This document shows, piece after piece, positions 37,106 through 50,691 of a stretch of 64,000 bases of DNA. The DNA lies in assembly GCF_031877795.1 (NCBI RefSeq), contig NC_133971.1:87072446-87136445 (forward strand). Direction: 5' to 3'. Under the pieces are notes generated by a model that was not told where the DNA came from, did no database searches, and saw only the letters and a program-made list of their open reading frames with translations. The stretch's first letter is position 1. The number at the start of each line of letters is the position of its first letter. A program made the translations under genes and the position numbers. The stretch is from Strix aluco. Taxonomy: Eukaryota > Chordata > Aves > Strigiformes > Strigidae.

Positions 37106-38518
37106 GGAAGCTGCCACCCAGATCTGGCAGACATTCATTACTCAGGACTGCAGTTGACAAAGAGGAGGAAGGAGTTAAGAGCTTCAAGAACAACAGGAAG
37201 AGTTTTTTTCCTGTCTTGAGATATTCTAGTCTTTTCTTTATGTGTGTGTGTCTATATCCCTGATGCATTTTCTTTAGGCATTTTCCTGTGAGCCTTTCCC
37301 CAAATGCAGTATCATGTAATCTTTCCCTAGTAGAAGGGGATTGAGGACTAGGAGTCAGGAGAGAAGTGGGCATTGCTGTCCAACACATTCAACATGGACC
37401 AGGTGTTCAGGAATATGGAGCTCTTTTGGGCTGTGTTGCTGGCCTTGCCTGTGATCTTGGCAAATTGCTTTCCTGCAAACCTGTGTCCCCATCATAGAAT
37501 GGCGATCATGCAAAACTTTAATTGTTTTACTAGTATGGAATGGAAACTCCTACATCCCAGAAAAAATCTGTCTATGATTCTACTGTAGATCAAATTAATG
37601 CTTGGTGTTGCTCTAAAGCCAATAACTTGCCACCAGGAATGAACTTGTCTAAAGGATTTTTATTAGCCAGACTTTTTATCTCTCATGAATTCCTAGAATC
37701 ATAGCAGTCAGCTAATCTATAGTGTCAGAGCAGTGAGAATGCACGGCATTTTGTTTTAATATTAAGACATTTTAACATTAAGACAAACACCACTGAACCC
37801 TGGTGTTCTAATCAGTTTTCAATATTGTCAACTCCTATAAGATAACATGTAGGAAATACTTGTTCTAGCTAGGGGCTAACCTGGAAAGAAAGCTTGGCTC
37901 CCTGTAGCAGCCTTTCTAATTAATCAGCTTTGTATATAAACTGCAAGCAGCTAATAGTACCACTGGAAACAGTGTTGCTGAAGTTGTGTGTGTTCATGTA
38001 AATTTCACCATAGTGTTGTTTTTTATAAAAAAATAGATTTATATATAAATATACTCCTTAAAGCTGTTACTAAATACCAGGGTTGGGATGAGTTAATTTG
38101 AAGATGTATGGGAACTGCCTAGTCTCTGACAGCTGTGAGATACTGTTGGATTTTTCTGGGGTGGCCTTATATTATGGCATTATGTTGTTGGAGCATCTCC
38201 ATTGCTACCCTGCAGAATTACTGGGGTATCCCTGGTACTCACAGCTGAGGGACTAAGGTCAGGAACCTCCTGCACTAGCAGTGCTGGCATCTCAGGGGAT
38301 CTTTGGCTCTCCCAATGCCGTATTACTACAGAGTATTTGAAATAAGCAGTTATTGGTTGTGAAAGAATTTGTTAGTCTGATACATTAGAGAAACTCAAAG
38401 CCTGTTTCTTTAATGTGAATTCCTTGAAATATGTAACTTTGTATGCATTTCCAGTCACTAAAATGATGCATTCTTTTTTTTGCCTTTTAAAAAATAAAAT
38501 GTCGATACTCACACTGTA
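37106..38518 (+). other. AQP3: AQP3 3' UTR (end approximate)
   Basis: It extends from the stop codon to the expected cleavage site after the AATAAA at 38493. It is AT-rich, with a long AU-rich patch (38020-38055, including ttatatataaatat). No earlier AATAAA or ATTAAA was seen between the stop and 38490, so a single long UTR of about 1.4 kb is likely. Confidence 0.7.
38493..38498 (+). terminator. AQP3: AQP3 polyadenylation signal AATAAA
   Basis: AATAAA in tttaaaaaataaaatgtcg is followed about 25-45 nt later by a GT-rich stretch (gtgctagtgttggttgtatt, 38521-38540), the expected downstream element. Cleavage would fall near 38510-38520. Confidence 0.75.
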
Positions 38519-38540
38519 AAGTGCTAGTGTTGGTTGTATT

Positions 38541-39605
38541 TTTAAGCAGCTATCAGTAAACTTTACCATGGAAAGGAAGTAATCTATAACAATAGCTTCC
38601 TCAAGTCCTTTTCCTCTTCAGCCTGTAGAAACAAAAGGGAATTAACCCTTTCAGGCAATACATCTACATGCTCCATTTGTGTTTTATTCCTTTCCCTTTT
38701 GGGCTGGACTTTTGGGGCAGGTGGGAGGAGATGGAGTGCCTGTATTCAGGCCAAGGTATGGGCTGGAGTGGGGTGGGTCCTGCTGTCAGGTGCCTTATTA
38801 AGGCAAAAGAACCAAGAGGTCAGCATTTGGCCCTTGCCCTTTGTAACATTTAAATTCTCTTACTATTCTTCCAGTTAACATAGTTTTGAGTATACAGTCC
38901 TACTCTGCATTCAGTGTACTGTCCAGCATCACCTAGCATATTTCACTTGTCACTATTTTATTTGCTATGCCATGCAAGGAAAAGTATTACAGACTTGAAC
39001 CTGGTGCTCACAGAATTACACAAACAGCTTTCTTCCAGCCTGTGTCCTCTGTAAATACAATTATTGTTGCTATTTGACTGATTTGTGTACCGCTGTATTT
39101 TTCCTGTATTAATTGTACTGCCTTAAAATAGCTCATAACTTCCCATACGGTGCCATACTGAACAATTCAGTGAAGTCTGGATGAATGTGATTTCCTGCAA
39201 TTCACCAATTAGAAATCAAATGGCTTTTGACAAGAAAGTTGCCAAGTTTGTTTGGTATGCTCTATCTGCAGTCAGCACACTGCTTTATTCCCTTTCTATC
39301 TTGAAAGTTTATCCCTCAAAATCTGTGTAGAAGTCTTCTATATTGCTGTGATCAACTGACATAGCTGCAGAGGTCAATCACCATTTCCCTTCAGGATTGT
39401 TAGTCCTTTTTCTACTCTTCTACCACATCATATCTTCAACTGACTTGATCAGTATATTAAAATTCTTACCACAGACCTTATGACTTTTGATTCAAGGTGG
39501 GGGATTGGTGGTTGGGTTTTTTTGATAGATTTTTTTTTTCTTTTTTTGGTACATTACCTACCACATTCCTCCTGCTTCCACCTGGCATGTAAAAATTGCC
39601 TTTTT
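38541..39605. other. Intergenic downstream of AQP3
   Basis: No gene seen. T-rich simple sequence occurs at about 39515-39550. Confidence 0.5.
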
Positions 39606-39741
39606 CACAGAATCACAGAATCATCTAGGTTGGAAAAGACCTTGAAGATCATCTAGTCCAACCATTAACCTAACACTGACAGTTCTCAACTACACCATAT
39701 CCCTCAGCATTATGTCAATGCAACACTTAAACACCTTCTAT
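39606..39741 (-). mobile_element. CR1 LINE 3' tail fragment, antisense
   Basis: It begins cacagaatcacagaatcatc, continues through aggttggaaaagaccttgaa and ctagtccaaccattaaccta, then to acaccatatccctcagcatt and ttaaacacctt. This is the standard CR1 3' end read backwards, with the tail repeats at the left. Confidence 0.93.
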
Positions 39742-41591
39742 ACCCTTGCCTTACTTGTGCCTCAATGGTCTATGTTATTACCCTTATTAAAATTGAAGTA
39801 CAATACTATACCAGTTCCAGGTTAAATTTTTTGTCTTAACCGTATTCCCACTGTCTAAAGCTTTGGCTTTTCTGGGATCTGTTGGAGGAGCGCCAAGTGC
39901 TGCTGAGTAGATCCATTACCGTGTGGAAAGGGGCAGGCACAGCCTGCTGCCAGCGAAGGGGGAGCCATGGAGAACTGAGCCTCATCTTCCAGAAGGGTCT
40001 GGCCCATATGAGACATGATTAGGGCAGCTCTTTTTTATCCATGTAAGGAAGGCAGTGTACAAGACAGTCTGACATGCCAGATTTCAAGAGCTCTAGAAGT
40101 GTTATTAAAGTGTGGGGACAGAAAGATGGAGTTAATTGCAGATGACATTTTCCCTGGCAGCAGGCATCTTACATTACTGCAAGTTGTGGTTCTGTTTGTT
40201 TTCAACTTAGCTGCCTTGAGAGAGCTTCTGGGCATTATTCATCTAGCAGGTCCATGCAAACATAAAGTTTTTTTCCTTTTTTCTCCATACCTAAATTTCA
40301 AAGGCAATGAATCATCTTATAGTTAATGCCTTGCTTTTAGAGTCACTGGAGAGGTAAGACTCATCTGGCCAAATATAGTCATCCGGGTTTTAGGCCAGAT
40401 GAACTCCAGCTGTCAAGCTATTGAAATATACTTACTTTGTAGGAAGAAATAAATCTACAATTTAAACTATTCATGCTTGACAGGGAGAGTAATTTGTCAC
40501 TGGAACAAAATGTTAAAAGGCGTTGTGGATTCTCTATTGTGTGAGGTTTTCAAATTAAGACTGCCTGTCTTGCAAAAAGGTCATTCAGTTAAACCACAAA
40601 GAGTACTCTTAAGAGCAAGTCCCGCTGGAGGAAATTCCCAGAACTCTCAATTACAGAAGGTCAAGTTGACAGGAATTGTTCCTTCTGACTTTAAAAACCT
40701 ATGAAATTTATAAGGCAGGCTGAAAGTGGCTAAGTATTCAGTTCCTCTTAATTCTCAGCTGGTCTAAACTCTTTGCTGCAGGTGCTGTAACATGGTGAAA
40801 CATCAGCTGTGCCCCAGGGAAACCTACTTTTGGTTCTTCTGCTGCCTTGAGACACACACCTTGGGAGGGTCTTCCAGGTCTATTTGCTTTGCCCATCCAT
40901 AAAATGGCAGCAGCAGTGCTGATCTCTTCTAGACCCTGCTCTGTTTTGCCTTGTGGGAGCAAGGTGACATCATGAATTAAAGGACCAACAGTGCTGGGCA
41001 CTGCAGTGCAGATAGGAGAATAATGCAGTCTCCCTCCGTGCAGCTTTTCTATCCCAAAGTGAGTTTCAGCTCTCCGTTTGACAGTGGTGGGTGCTGGGGA
41101 TGTAGCTGCTGACCTCCTCCAGGCAGGTCTGGTGGGGCTGCAGCTTTCTACATGTGCCCAAAGGATATCAGTACTGACACATCAGCTGCTTGCTCTCTTC
41201 TCTTTTCCCCATCACCTTCACCTTGGTTCCTGACATCTTTTTCCTTCAAAAAGAGCCATTTGGCAGCTCTCTGGGAGAAGGGGACAGGGCCAAGGCCATT
41301 ATGAAAGAGAAACCCCGAAGCTCTTGTAAGGATTTTATCTCAGGACAGACCAAAGAAGTGACGGACATGTCTTTGCCTGCCTTCCTAGAAAGAAGGTGAG
41401 GGATGGGCTCTATTGAGGAACAATATTGGCATGGGTCATGAAGGCTAATGTATTCCTTGCTTCCTCTGTAAGTCCGTGGTAGTTCTGTGTGCTCAGGTTG
41501 TGTTTGTACACCCATCTCTCCTGTGCAGCCAAGGGTTTTGCCCTCATCCTATATCTCAAGGCAGAAAGAAGTCCTAGCCCTCTGCCCAATT
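39742..41591. other. Intergenic, no gene recognised
   Basis: Small open frames on both strands only; no repeat recognised. Confidence 0.5.
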
Positions 41592-41707
41592 CACAGAATC
41601 ACAGAATCACCTAGGTTGGAAAAGACCTTGAAGATCACCTAGTCCAACCATTAACCTAACACTGACCATTCTCAACTACGCCATAGCTCTAAGCTCTATG
41701 TCAATGT
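41592..41707 (-). mobile_element. CR1 LINE 3' tail fragment, antisense
   Basis: It is nearly the same sequence as the first 115 bp of the copy at 39606: cacagaatcacagaatcacc, aggttggaaaagaccttgaa, ccattaacctaacactgacc, then gccatagctctaagctctat. The two copies lie 2 kb apart in the same orientation but have different flanks and lengths, so they are separate insertions. Confidence 0.93.
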
Positions 41708-44700
41708 CCACAGTCCTGGTGTGCCCAGGGCCTCTCAGTTTGTGGGCATTCAACTCTTAAGGAGCCTCTGTAACCTTGTAGGAGCATTGAACACGTGTGT
41801 CTTATTAAACCACCTTGTGTATTATTTGCTTTGTAAAGAATAATAAAAATTTTTCCTGGTGCCACAAACTCCTCATTGAGTGGGAGGTTCCTCTTCACTC
41901 TTCCCCATTCAAGCTCCAGTTCAGGATCAATGTCCCTCATGAGGTTTCTCTGGTGCAGAGCATGCGTATGAGGAAATTCAGGCAAATGTGTCTGCAACCC
42001 AGCTGCTGTCATGTGACTTGTCACTGCTGCAAAAGATTAATTTAGCTGGAAAAATGAGCACAACCATCTCACTCCAGGGGGCTGGAGAATGATTATACAG
42101 CCAAATGAGCTTATCAGATTGAAAATATTTTCATATCTAGCCATATAATAATAATAAAAAAGCCACACTGGAAAAGGAAAGTTCAATGCCATAAAGTTGT
42201 GAAAACCACAGAGAGAAAGAATCATTTTAAAGGGCAATATTTTTTCTCATGAAGCAGCTGAAATATTCTACCAGCAAAGTTTGGTGGTGTGGCTTGTATT
42301 TATCATTATCAAATTAGAGTGCAGAAGTGGATTCAAACTTTAGTCAAGAAAGATGTCAAGATATTCTTTTATTTGCAAAACTAGGGTCACTATTTAAGGT
42401 TTCCCCAGCTCTCTAACAGCACTCTGAAGAAAGAATGAAAACTGAAATTTTCTTGTTAAGTTGTGTAACAAACTTAAGGCTAAAAAGTTGGGTTTGATCT
42501 GTTGTTCCTAAAATTTCTTGAGAATTAAAAAAAATCAGCATCTGATCTCCATAAAACCATCTTGATATCAAATTGCTTGCTGAAAGCAGCACGTCTCCGC
42601 TAGCATCAAAGTCCTGCCCCTGCACATGAAACAGCACAGATTGCATGAATGGCTCAAAGTCTCCATGCACATTTGGATAAGTCTGTGAAGATATGCTACT
42701 GAAACATGTCCAAACCAAGAGCTGCTGCATCGCTGAATGAAACCCTTGATCCCATATTTACCATAGTTTCAGGCAGCCCTGCAGTACCTATATCCCCTGG
42801 GTTTGTTTTGGGTTTTTTTTGTTTGTTTGTTGTGTTCTTTTTTACAAATGGTAGGTGTACAGAGGTGTCTGGTATTTTGGAAGTAAAACCAGCTGCACAG
42901 AACAGGCATTGAATGAGATATACAGACACCTGAGAAACTTTATGACATGGAATTATGCAGGTTATGAAATCCAACATAAACAACACTTACTAAATAGTTA
43001 CATCAACATGAATGGGAAGACAGCCAATTTTGGATCCTTTCCCTTACCAGAAAAGGTATCCAGTGGTATGTCAGCAATACCTGTGGGGAAACAAGTGGAA
43101 AATATCACCAAACAGATTTCTGCACTTCTGGAGCCCATTGGAATGTGGCGCTATCCCTTTAGATGTGCTTGCAAATCCCACTGAGTGGGTATCTGCACTC
43201 GTACAAAGTATCTTGTTAAATCTGGGTGCAAGTGATGTGGGAGTCTAAATTGTTGTGGGGTTTCCTCTAATCCCCCATTGCTCACTGGTCACACTGGGAA
43301 TTTCAGGTGCCGCCTTAGAACAGTCTTTCTTGCAGGACACCCTGTCTTGGAGACCAATCTCCCCCTCATCCCTATTCCTACATGACAGGAGGTGGCTACC
43401 CTTCAGCTGCTGAAGTTTCACCCCTCTCATGCTCAGCTTTCCACCTTAGTGCCTGAGCTGCCTGTGCTTGCTGAGTGCAGCTCCAGCTTGCTAACCTCCT
43501 CATCACTGTCTATGGGTTTGGAGGATGCAGCCAGGACATAAGATCTCACCCCCAGCTCCTGCAGCCTGGTGCAGTCACAGTGGGCCACCACTCCCAGGTC
43601 CTGGTCCTGTGGTGAAAAAGCCTTGGAGGTAGGGCAAGTTGGTGAGATCTCTCCTTTGGTTGTACTTTCTCCACATCTGGTGACTGTGTGACAGGGCCTT
43701 TCTTAGATGGAGGTTGCATCAAAACCATGGAAATTAGTAACCACCCTTGAACACATTTGCCCTGAGGTCTTTTTTTGATCCATTCTTACTTTTTGCCCTG
43801 GGGACATCCTGTGGCGATGAGCATTAGTATTTTATGGGAGTCCACTACCTGAATTGCTCCTTTCAGTGAGAGGGCCCAGCCCTCCTTCTGCCCTACCAGT
43901 GCTCTCCTCCATGCTCGCCCTGGGGACCCAAGCCCTTCTCAAGCTGGGACACTGCTAAACGCCCTGGGAGAGTGTCAGGGAAGGGTGATGGAGACTTCAT
44001 CCTGTCCAGCAACAAATTCTACTCCCTTATCTACTCTCTTACAGGCTGAGTGGCATTTATAGTTGAAGAAGGAAAATCTTCTCTAAGAGTCCTCTTGGGG
44101 GACCAGCTGACAGAGCTCTTGCCCCACCAGTTGCAGTACATCTCCCCTTTGCTCAGAGAGATGATAGGGACCAGCAGAGGACATAAAAAACAGTCTTGCA
44201 GCCTTCACATTGAACTGCCCCAGAAGACAAAATTTAGTTAAGCCTGATGTAGTTGTTCTTTGATGTCTATCTGCCAGCTGATCTGAGGACAAATGGCAAT
44301 TAACAAAGCATTTGCCCCACAGAACCTGTCCAGCTGGGGCTGAGAATCTGACAAAGGAGCTGAATAAAAGAGAAATAAATAAATGGGAGGAGGACAAGCT
44401 CTCAGGCTAGAGATTGCTGCCTAGGATACACCTCTGAAAATATAACAAGAAATGTGTTGCCTGAGATGGTGGTTTCATCGGTTGCAGGATCACAAATTAC
44501 TTTAGTTCCTTGCAGGTAATTCTCATCTACCCCATCTTCTACTCCCTCAGATGTCCACTTGCTTTCTACTGATTTCTGCTACTGGCCTGGAACCAGATGA
44601 AACATCTTCCTCGGGATCTGGGAAACGTTCTATAAAATGACCCTCACTCCTCTGTGCTTTGATTGTCTCAAATGAAAGTGTCTTTGACTTCTTTTGCTTG

Positions 44701-45340
44701 CTTGCATAAAATCTTTTAATTGAAGCGCTGAAGACACAGCTCATCTGCATCTAAGCCCATGAGTCCAGACCAGGCCAGGACCTGTGTGGCTAAGTGACAC
44801 CAGACACTTGTAGCTGGTGGCAGATAAGGGAACAGGCACTCTTTGAATGCAGTTAACCATCTTGACCCAAGGGTAGAAGAGGAGAGTCCTTGCCTGGAGT
44901 CTGGGGTGGGACCTTCCTCCTGACTCTAGGACAAATAAGGATGCTTTGCCTGCTGCCCCGGCTTGCCCAAAAGCAGTTCATGTGTCATGGATGCTGAAAA
45001 GCAGTTACTTGGATATTGTGGGGTGACTTCATGTCCCTCTTGTATTACTCTGGTGGCAGCTGAAAAGCTGCAATCCAGGTATAAAATGTGAGACTCAAGT
45101 ATAGGTCACGAGACATAAGAATTGCCAGAGTGCTCCTACCAACCACCTCCAGGACAGAAAATGTGTCTCTGAGTCCTGTGACCCTCATAGTATGTAGTGT
45201 GACTGTAATGTGAGAGAATAGAGTGGGGTAGAGAGATAGCTGGGGGACTGGTTGGGTCTTGTTGACCTAAAAAACCTTTTGCTCCAGGAAATGTACTGAG
45301 TGTAGATTAGGTATATATCTGTTGACATGATTTACCCTCT
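41708..45340. other. Intergenic, no gene recognised
   Basis: This contains a T/G-rich low-complexity patch at about 42800-42844. A 67-codon minus-strand frame at 44547-44750 has an acidic, protein-like stretch but no identifiable family, and is not called. Confidence 0.45.
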
Positions 45341-45416
45341 TCTAATTTGGGACATTCAGTATGTACCCACTTCTCACTTCTAATCTGGGACATTCAGCAT
45401 GTACCCACTTCTCAGT
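45341..45416. repeat. 38-bp tandem duplication, two copies
   Basis: Copy 1 is 45341-45378 and copy 2 is 45379-45416, differing at about three positions. The shared core contains gggacattcag and atgtacccacttctca. It looks like a simple replication-slippage duplication of single-copy DNA. Confidence 0.92.
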
Positions 45417-48400
45417 GCCTGGAACACCACTACCTCGTTAAATTCATCACTCTGTCCCTGGTGGAAATGCAAGATAACAGAGTCTCCTCTATCTCTGAGC
45501 AACAGGGACATGAAGTGACGCACTGCCAAACCTCTCACCCGTGTCTGCTGCCTCTTAGTCCAGATGCTCCAAGTGCTGAGCAGACATCAGGCATTGCAGC
45601 CCAGCCCTGTGCCTACCCAGATGAACAGCTGAGCCTGAAAAACACACCACAGTGATGAATATTCCTGATACTGGAATGATGTTTGTCCCTCAAGACATGA
45701 AATGAAGATGATGGTGTCTTCAGCCTCCAGACACAAAAGGTGAAAGATTGAGAAGACCTTTGTGCTGCCTCCAGGGACTAGAGGGTGGAGGGATGAGTGT
45801 GCAAGAGTGTTGGAAGACCCAGGACAGGAGATGGGTGCAGAAGCTCGTTGTATCTGAGTCCTGCAGCCCATAAGACAAGCATAGTGCAAGAGGGGCAAAT
45901 AGCACCTGAGGGAAGTCTGGGAGCCCGTGACTCTGCTCAGAGTGGCAAGCGACAGCATGAAGTTTCACTGAGTCCGTCTGCAAAGGAGAAATGAATTGCT
46001 TCATTAACTGTGCTGACTATGGGCTCAATTCAAGATCCCTAAGTGTAGGTGCTGGAGCCATTTGAGATGCCCTGGGGAGCCCTGCCTGGTTCTATCTGCC
46101 ACTCCAGAAGGGCTGAGGTCTCCTGCAGGCCTTGTGTCATAGCTCCAAACCCCACGTAAATACCTTTAGGTGTCCTGTGTGTGTGCAACTGGGTCAAGCA
46201 CTGTAGATCACTGACCTCGAGCTGAATTCCTGCATAGGAAGCTATGGCCTGGGCAGAGGCAGAAACTTGACAAATCTCCATATTTCTATTTCCTTTGTGG
46301 TAGGATGCCCATTTCCATAGAAGCTTAAGAATGACACAGGGAACAGATGCCTGCCAGCCTGTACGCCCTGTCTCCAACAACAACCACTTACACCTCCCTA
46401 CCATCTTTAGGAATGCTGCAACAGGGAACAATAAAAACCACAAGGATGAGGTGGCTTTTGAGCTCCCGGATTCTCTTCTTGGTTTGTTTTGAGTTGTGAC
46501 AGAGTTTGTTGAAAACAGCTCTCCTGAGTAGCCAGAGTAACACTGTATTTACACACTAACTGAAAGGAGTTTCTTGGTTTATACTGGGACGGGCAACCTC
46601 ATTCACTCTCCCAAGGAGAAATGCTGATGTCTCGTAATTAACACTTTTCTTTCTCTAATTTTCTCACTGGGAGACAGCTTCCCTGTCAGGCAGGCTTGGC
46701 TTGTCCCAGGAGACCTTCAACTGTTCTGAGTTGTACTTGAGAGTACAGCAATATCTTTCTGGACAACCTTGCAAGGAACATCCCAGATGCTCAGGTTTCT
46801 GGCTCCCATCACTTGGAAAGTGGTCCCAGGTGGACATTCCCTGCCAGATGCAGCAGCTAAGGCTCAGCCTGGGCTATCTGAGCTAAAAGTTTGAGTCAAA
46901 AAGGCAGACTCGTTTCCCTGTCCTATCTGAACTGAACACACTCAGGCATCAGTCACACAAACATGTCATTTCACATGTCAGGCTCTTATTACAACTGTGC
47001 CTTGTCCCTTGGCCAGGAGCCTCAAATCCAGAGCATGGGTAACTGACTCAAATGCCTAATATCTAGGTAACACTCACCTCTCATGTATGAGTCATCGGGA
47101 CAACTTGTAATAGTTGAATTTTGTGTCTTGGCTGGCGTCAGCTCAGTCCCTGAAACAATTACATTTTCACTTAAACCTCCTGGGCTCACTTGCAACCTTT
47201 GAACTCCACCCAGCACAGAAAGGCAGAGCTTCTGTTGCCCTTTAACTTTGCTTTCCCTTTCTTGCTGCATTGCTTTAGGTAATCTCCAGCCAAATTGTTG
47301 TGTGTCTGAGTCCTTTCCTCTCATTACAGTGTGCTCACTTGGGAAATGTTTACAGCCGTATTGGCCCTTCAGGAGAAAAGAAGACATTCAGAGAGGAGAA
47401 GCCATGCTGATAAACCTGCCCTGAGCCAGGGTAACAGAAGTACCAGTACCTGGTCCACAGGAGAGCCACAATCCAATAAATCCCAGCTCAGCTTCTCCCT
47501 GACCACTAGAAGCGGCGATGCTGCTCCAGCACATCTGAATGATCCCTGGCTAGAAGAAGCTGGTGCTTGTACCAGCCCTGCTGAGATTCATAAACTAAGT
47601 GGTCAGGTGAAGGGCTGTGGGATCCCTAAGTGCAAGGCTCTTCCCCGGGTGATGTGGTTTCCCACCTTCCCTCTTTTTGAGGCTGGGCTTACTGGGAAGA
47701 AAATCCATGGAACAGAAAGCAGCAGAGCAAGGGAGACCCTGAGTTTGAAAGGGTAAGGGCAGAAATAGTTTTGCTTGATTTTAGTTCAGTGACTTTAAAG
47801 CCTTGAATCCCACTTTCAGTGAGAGTGGCTCATAAAAAATAAACAGGGTTCTCACATCTATCCTGAATTGTAGAACCAGGGAAAAAAAGTTGTGTTTTGT
47901 GTCTATAACCAAGGGGAGAACAACAGAGGATGGAAGGTCTTGGGGACTGCCCTTGGTCTCAGGAGATGGGAGCTGGTTTTCGAAGGGCTGGATTTCCCTA
48001 TTTGTGCTATAGGACACTCGTGTCTCTCCTGCAGTGTGCATGCCAGGTGCCTGGAAGTGAGGAGAGACAACGCAGAGCTTTCCCACGCCTGAGACCCTTT
48101 GCTGGTCTGGGCACGAGCCTTTGTGTGTCTTTAAAGTGGAGAGAAGCACCACCCTACCCCTGGGCAGAGGGGGAGAAGGTGTATGCTGAACATAGTGTCG
48201 TGCACTGATGGAGACAGTCTGTACACAACATTTGCTATTCAATCATTTTGGTTAAGTGCCTTCTGTATTTTCCCTTCCCATGACCTCTCCTCCACTCAGC
48301 CCTTTTATGCGTCTCTTCCGTGTTTCAGCGTCTCTGAGATTAATTTGTCTTCCAGGTTTTGTCCTGCTCCTCTCTTCCATTAAGGCACTCTTCCTCTTCT

Positions 48401-48582
48401 TCCTTTTCAGTGATTTTCCCTCGCCTCTCCTCCCCCCTCAGTCCTAGCAGGGCCCCTCAGCCCCATTTATACTTCTGGGTCATGAAGATGGTGGGGGAGG
48501 ACCAGCCCCAATAAAATAATCTGGAAATTTGGGGGCACGGGGGATCTGGGAGCTCTTCCTCCAGGCTAGAGGCCAGCAACGT

Positions 48583-48660
48583 TTATCTGAGGAGCTCTTA
48601 TAAAATATTCCCAGCATTTTATCAAAGAGGTGATGCTGTCACGGGTTTGTTTATTATTTC
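48583..48660. promoter_or_regulatory. Candidate conserved regulatory cluster (GATA, TCF/LEF and FOX-like motifs)
   Basis: Within 80 bp lie TTATCT (GATA-type, reverse) at about 48583-48588, ATCAAAG (TCF/LEF type) at 48621-48627 and GTTTGTTTATT (FOX type) at 48645-48655, set in unusually AT-balanced, low-repeat DNA. The motifs are short and can occur by chance. Enhancer status would need conservation data. Confidence 0.25.
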
Positions 48661-50670
48661 CCTTCAGGGCTTGGTCTCTTCACGGCTTCTTCCTTTCATT
48701 TTTGAGGAGGAAATGTTTGCAGCTCTGACAGGCCCTGGGAGGAAAGTAAGCTACAGCAGTAGCAGGAGTAATGAGAGCCTTTTCCTGAGCCAAGGTAACA
48801 CAGCTTGATGGTCACCTATGCCCTAAAAATGTGGGAACTGATATCAGCCCTCAAGGATGCTGAGCCAAGAGCTGGTCACTGGAGGAAAGAGACATGGCAG
48901 GGGTTCAGGGACACAGCCTGTGTGCTGTCCCTTTACCTGCTCCTCTCCCTTCCTCTAATCTTGACCAGGCTTCTCCTCCTACCATGCTCAAGCCTTCCTC
49001 CCTCCCACTCTGAGGGGGTCCTCACTGTCTCCTCACTTCCCACCCAGTGCAGCCACTCAGCCATTTTAGCTGAGCTTTGAGCAAATCTTTCTAAATCCTT
49101 CCCTCGTCCTTCCTCTTGCTCTCCCACTGAAGCCTGCGTCAATGGGGATTTCACTGGGCAGTGATGTGCGAGGGACTTTTCCATGGTGGAGGTAGATGAA
49201 GGGACAGAGGCAGGTGAGTTCCTGTCTCCTGATGCCTGCCTGTCCTTGCCTTTGCTCCACACATGTACTATGACATGGCCTTGCCTGCAGCTCCATGTGA
49301 GCCTGGGACCAGAACTCCTTCACTTGATGCCCTTAGGCTGTTTTTTCTCCACCCTTGGTGTCCGGCTCAGTCACTTTGCACTCTCCCAGTGTTTTGGAAA
49401 AAGCTTCTGTTCTTGTGCTAGTATCTTTATTTCCCAACACGTTTCCCACATTCCCTCAGCCCCCAGGCCACTTTCTAACTCTTTTATTCCTGCTGAAGAT
49501 CCATCTCCCCGTCACTATGTCTAGAAGTATTGCACATGTATAAGCACAGCAGATGGAGGCTCACAAGGTCTTTTGAGAGGACTTGCAGGTTGTAAACCTT
49601 CTGTTATTTTCTCTGATATAATCCCCTTTTCCTTACGTACCCTCTTTCCCTTGTGCACATTTGGTAGCATCATGAAGCACATCGCTGAGAAACTCTACTT
49701 CAAAGCCAGGTGAAAGCATGAGGAAGGAAATGAATGAAAAGAGAGGGGGGATCTTCTTTCATGATGTATGCCCATGCTAGTAGCTTTGGTCTCTTCCCTT
49801 CTGGCATCACAGACGTCCCCTGCCGAAGAGGGCAGAGAATTGTCTCTGGAGGAAGGTTTGGGTTGCAGATGAGCTCCTGGCTATACCTTGCAGTATCAGC
49901 TGTAGACCAGGTAGATAAGCAGACAGTTCTCACTAATTTTTCCTATGAGGTTTTGTTTAGCTTCTTCAAAGCAAGCCCAGGAAAAATCTTCTAGTGATCT
50001 GTGTGCAAACAAACTATTGCCTTCAAAACAAGCTTCATCTCTGCCTTGGATCTGGAGCTCACACTGTATTCTTCATCTAATGTTTTTAGTGTATGAGTGC
50101 TCTGCAGGCAGGGAAGTCTACCCACACAAGAAGTGATCTCTCCTGCAGGGGATAATTTTACTCTGGAGACATACAATGAGGAGATGATTATCCACTTCTG
50201 TCTGGTTTCCCTGCGAGACCAGGTTGATGTGATCATGCAGTCTGGGTGTGCGAGAAGGTGACTGTGTGCATCTCTGCTCCCCTGCCACCTTTGAACCACT
50301 TGGCCTATTGCTGGCAAACATGGAGAAGTGGCAGATGGAGCAGGAGTGAAGAATTCCTATAAATTTCATAAAAGTCTCTGGCTGGATAGAGGACTGAGAT
50401 GGTATTATTGACACCACAGAAGGGGATATTAGTAAGCATGACATTTCTTAGATGACAGACTCCACACGCATGCAAGCTATCAGAAAACAGGTCACTGACA
50501 TGCACAGAAAATCTCATTTTCAGTCAGTGACATTGGATCTCCTAAAGTCGTGGAGAACCGGCCAGACTGAGTAATCACATCATGCTTGTATAAGTCTCCC
50601 AGGATGGTACCAGGAAGCTGTCATCTGTGATAACAGGATCCTAGAGTTGTGAAAGATATATATTTTTTAA

Positions 50671-50691
50671 ATTTTTTTTTTTTTTTTTTTT
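50671..50691. repeat. Poly-T tract
   Basis: A run of about 20 T follows an AT-rich patch (50659-50670). No target duplication or retrogene body was found next to it. Confidence 0.9.

Noticed and set aside
39606..41707. The CR1 tails at 13.5, 39.6 and 41.6 kb as copies of a short SINE-like unit with a fixed 5' end
   Set aside because: The 39.6-kb copy continues about 30 bp further along the CR1 consensus than the other two, so the ends are not fixed and ordinary 5' truncation explains them.
44547..44750. Minus-strand 67-codon frame with an acidic, protein-like end
   Set aside because: No known family, no clear splice sites at its edges, and no second exon found.
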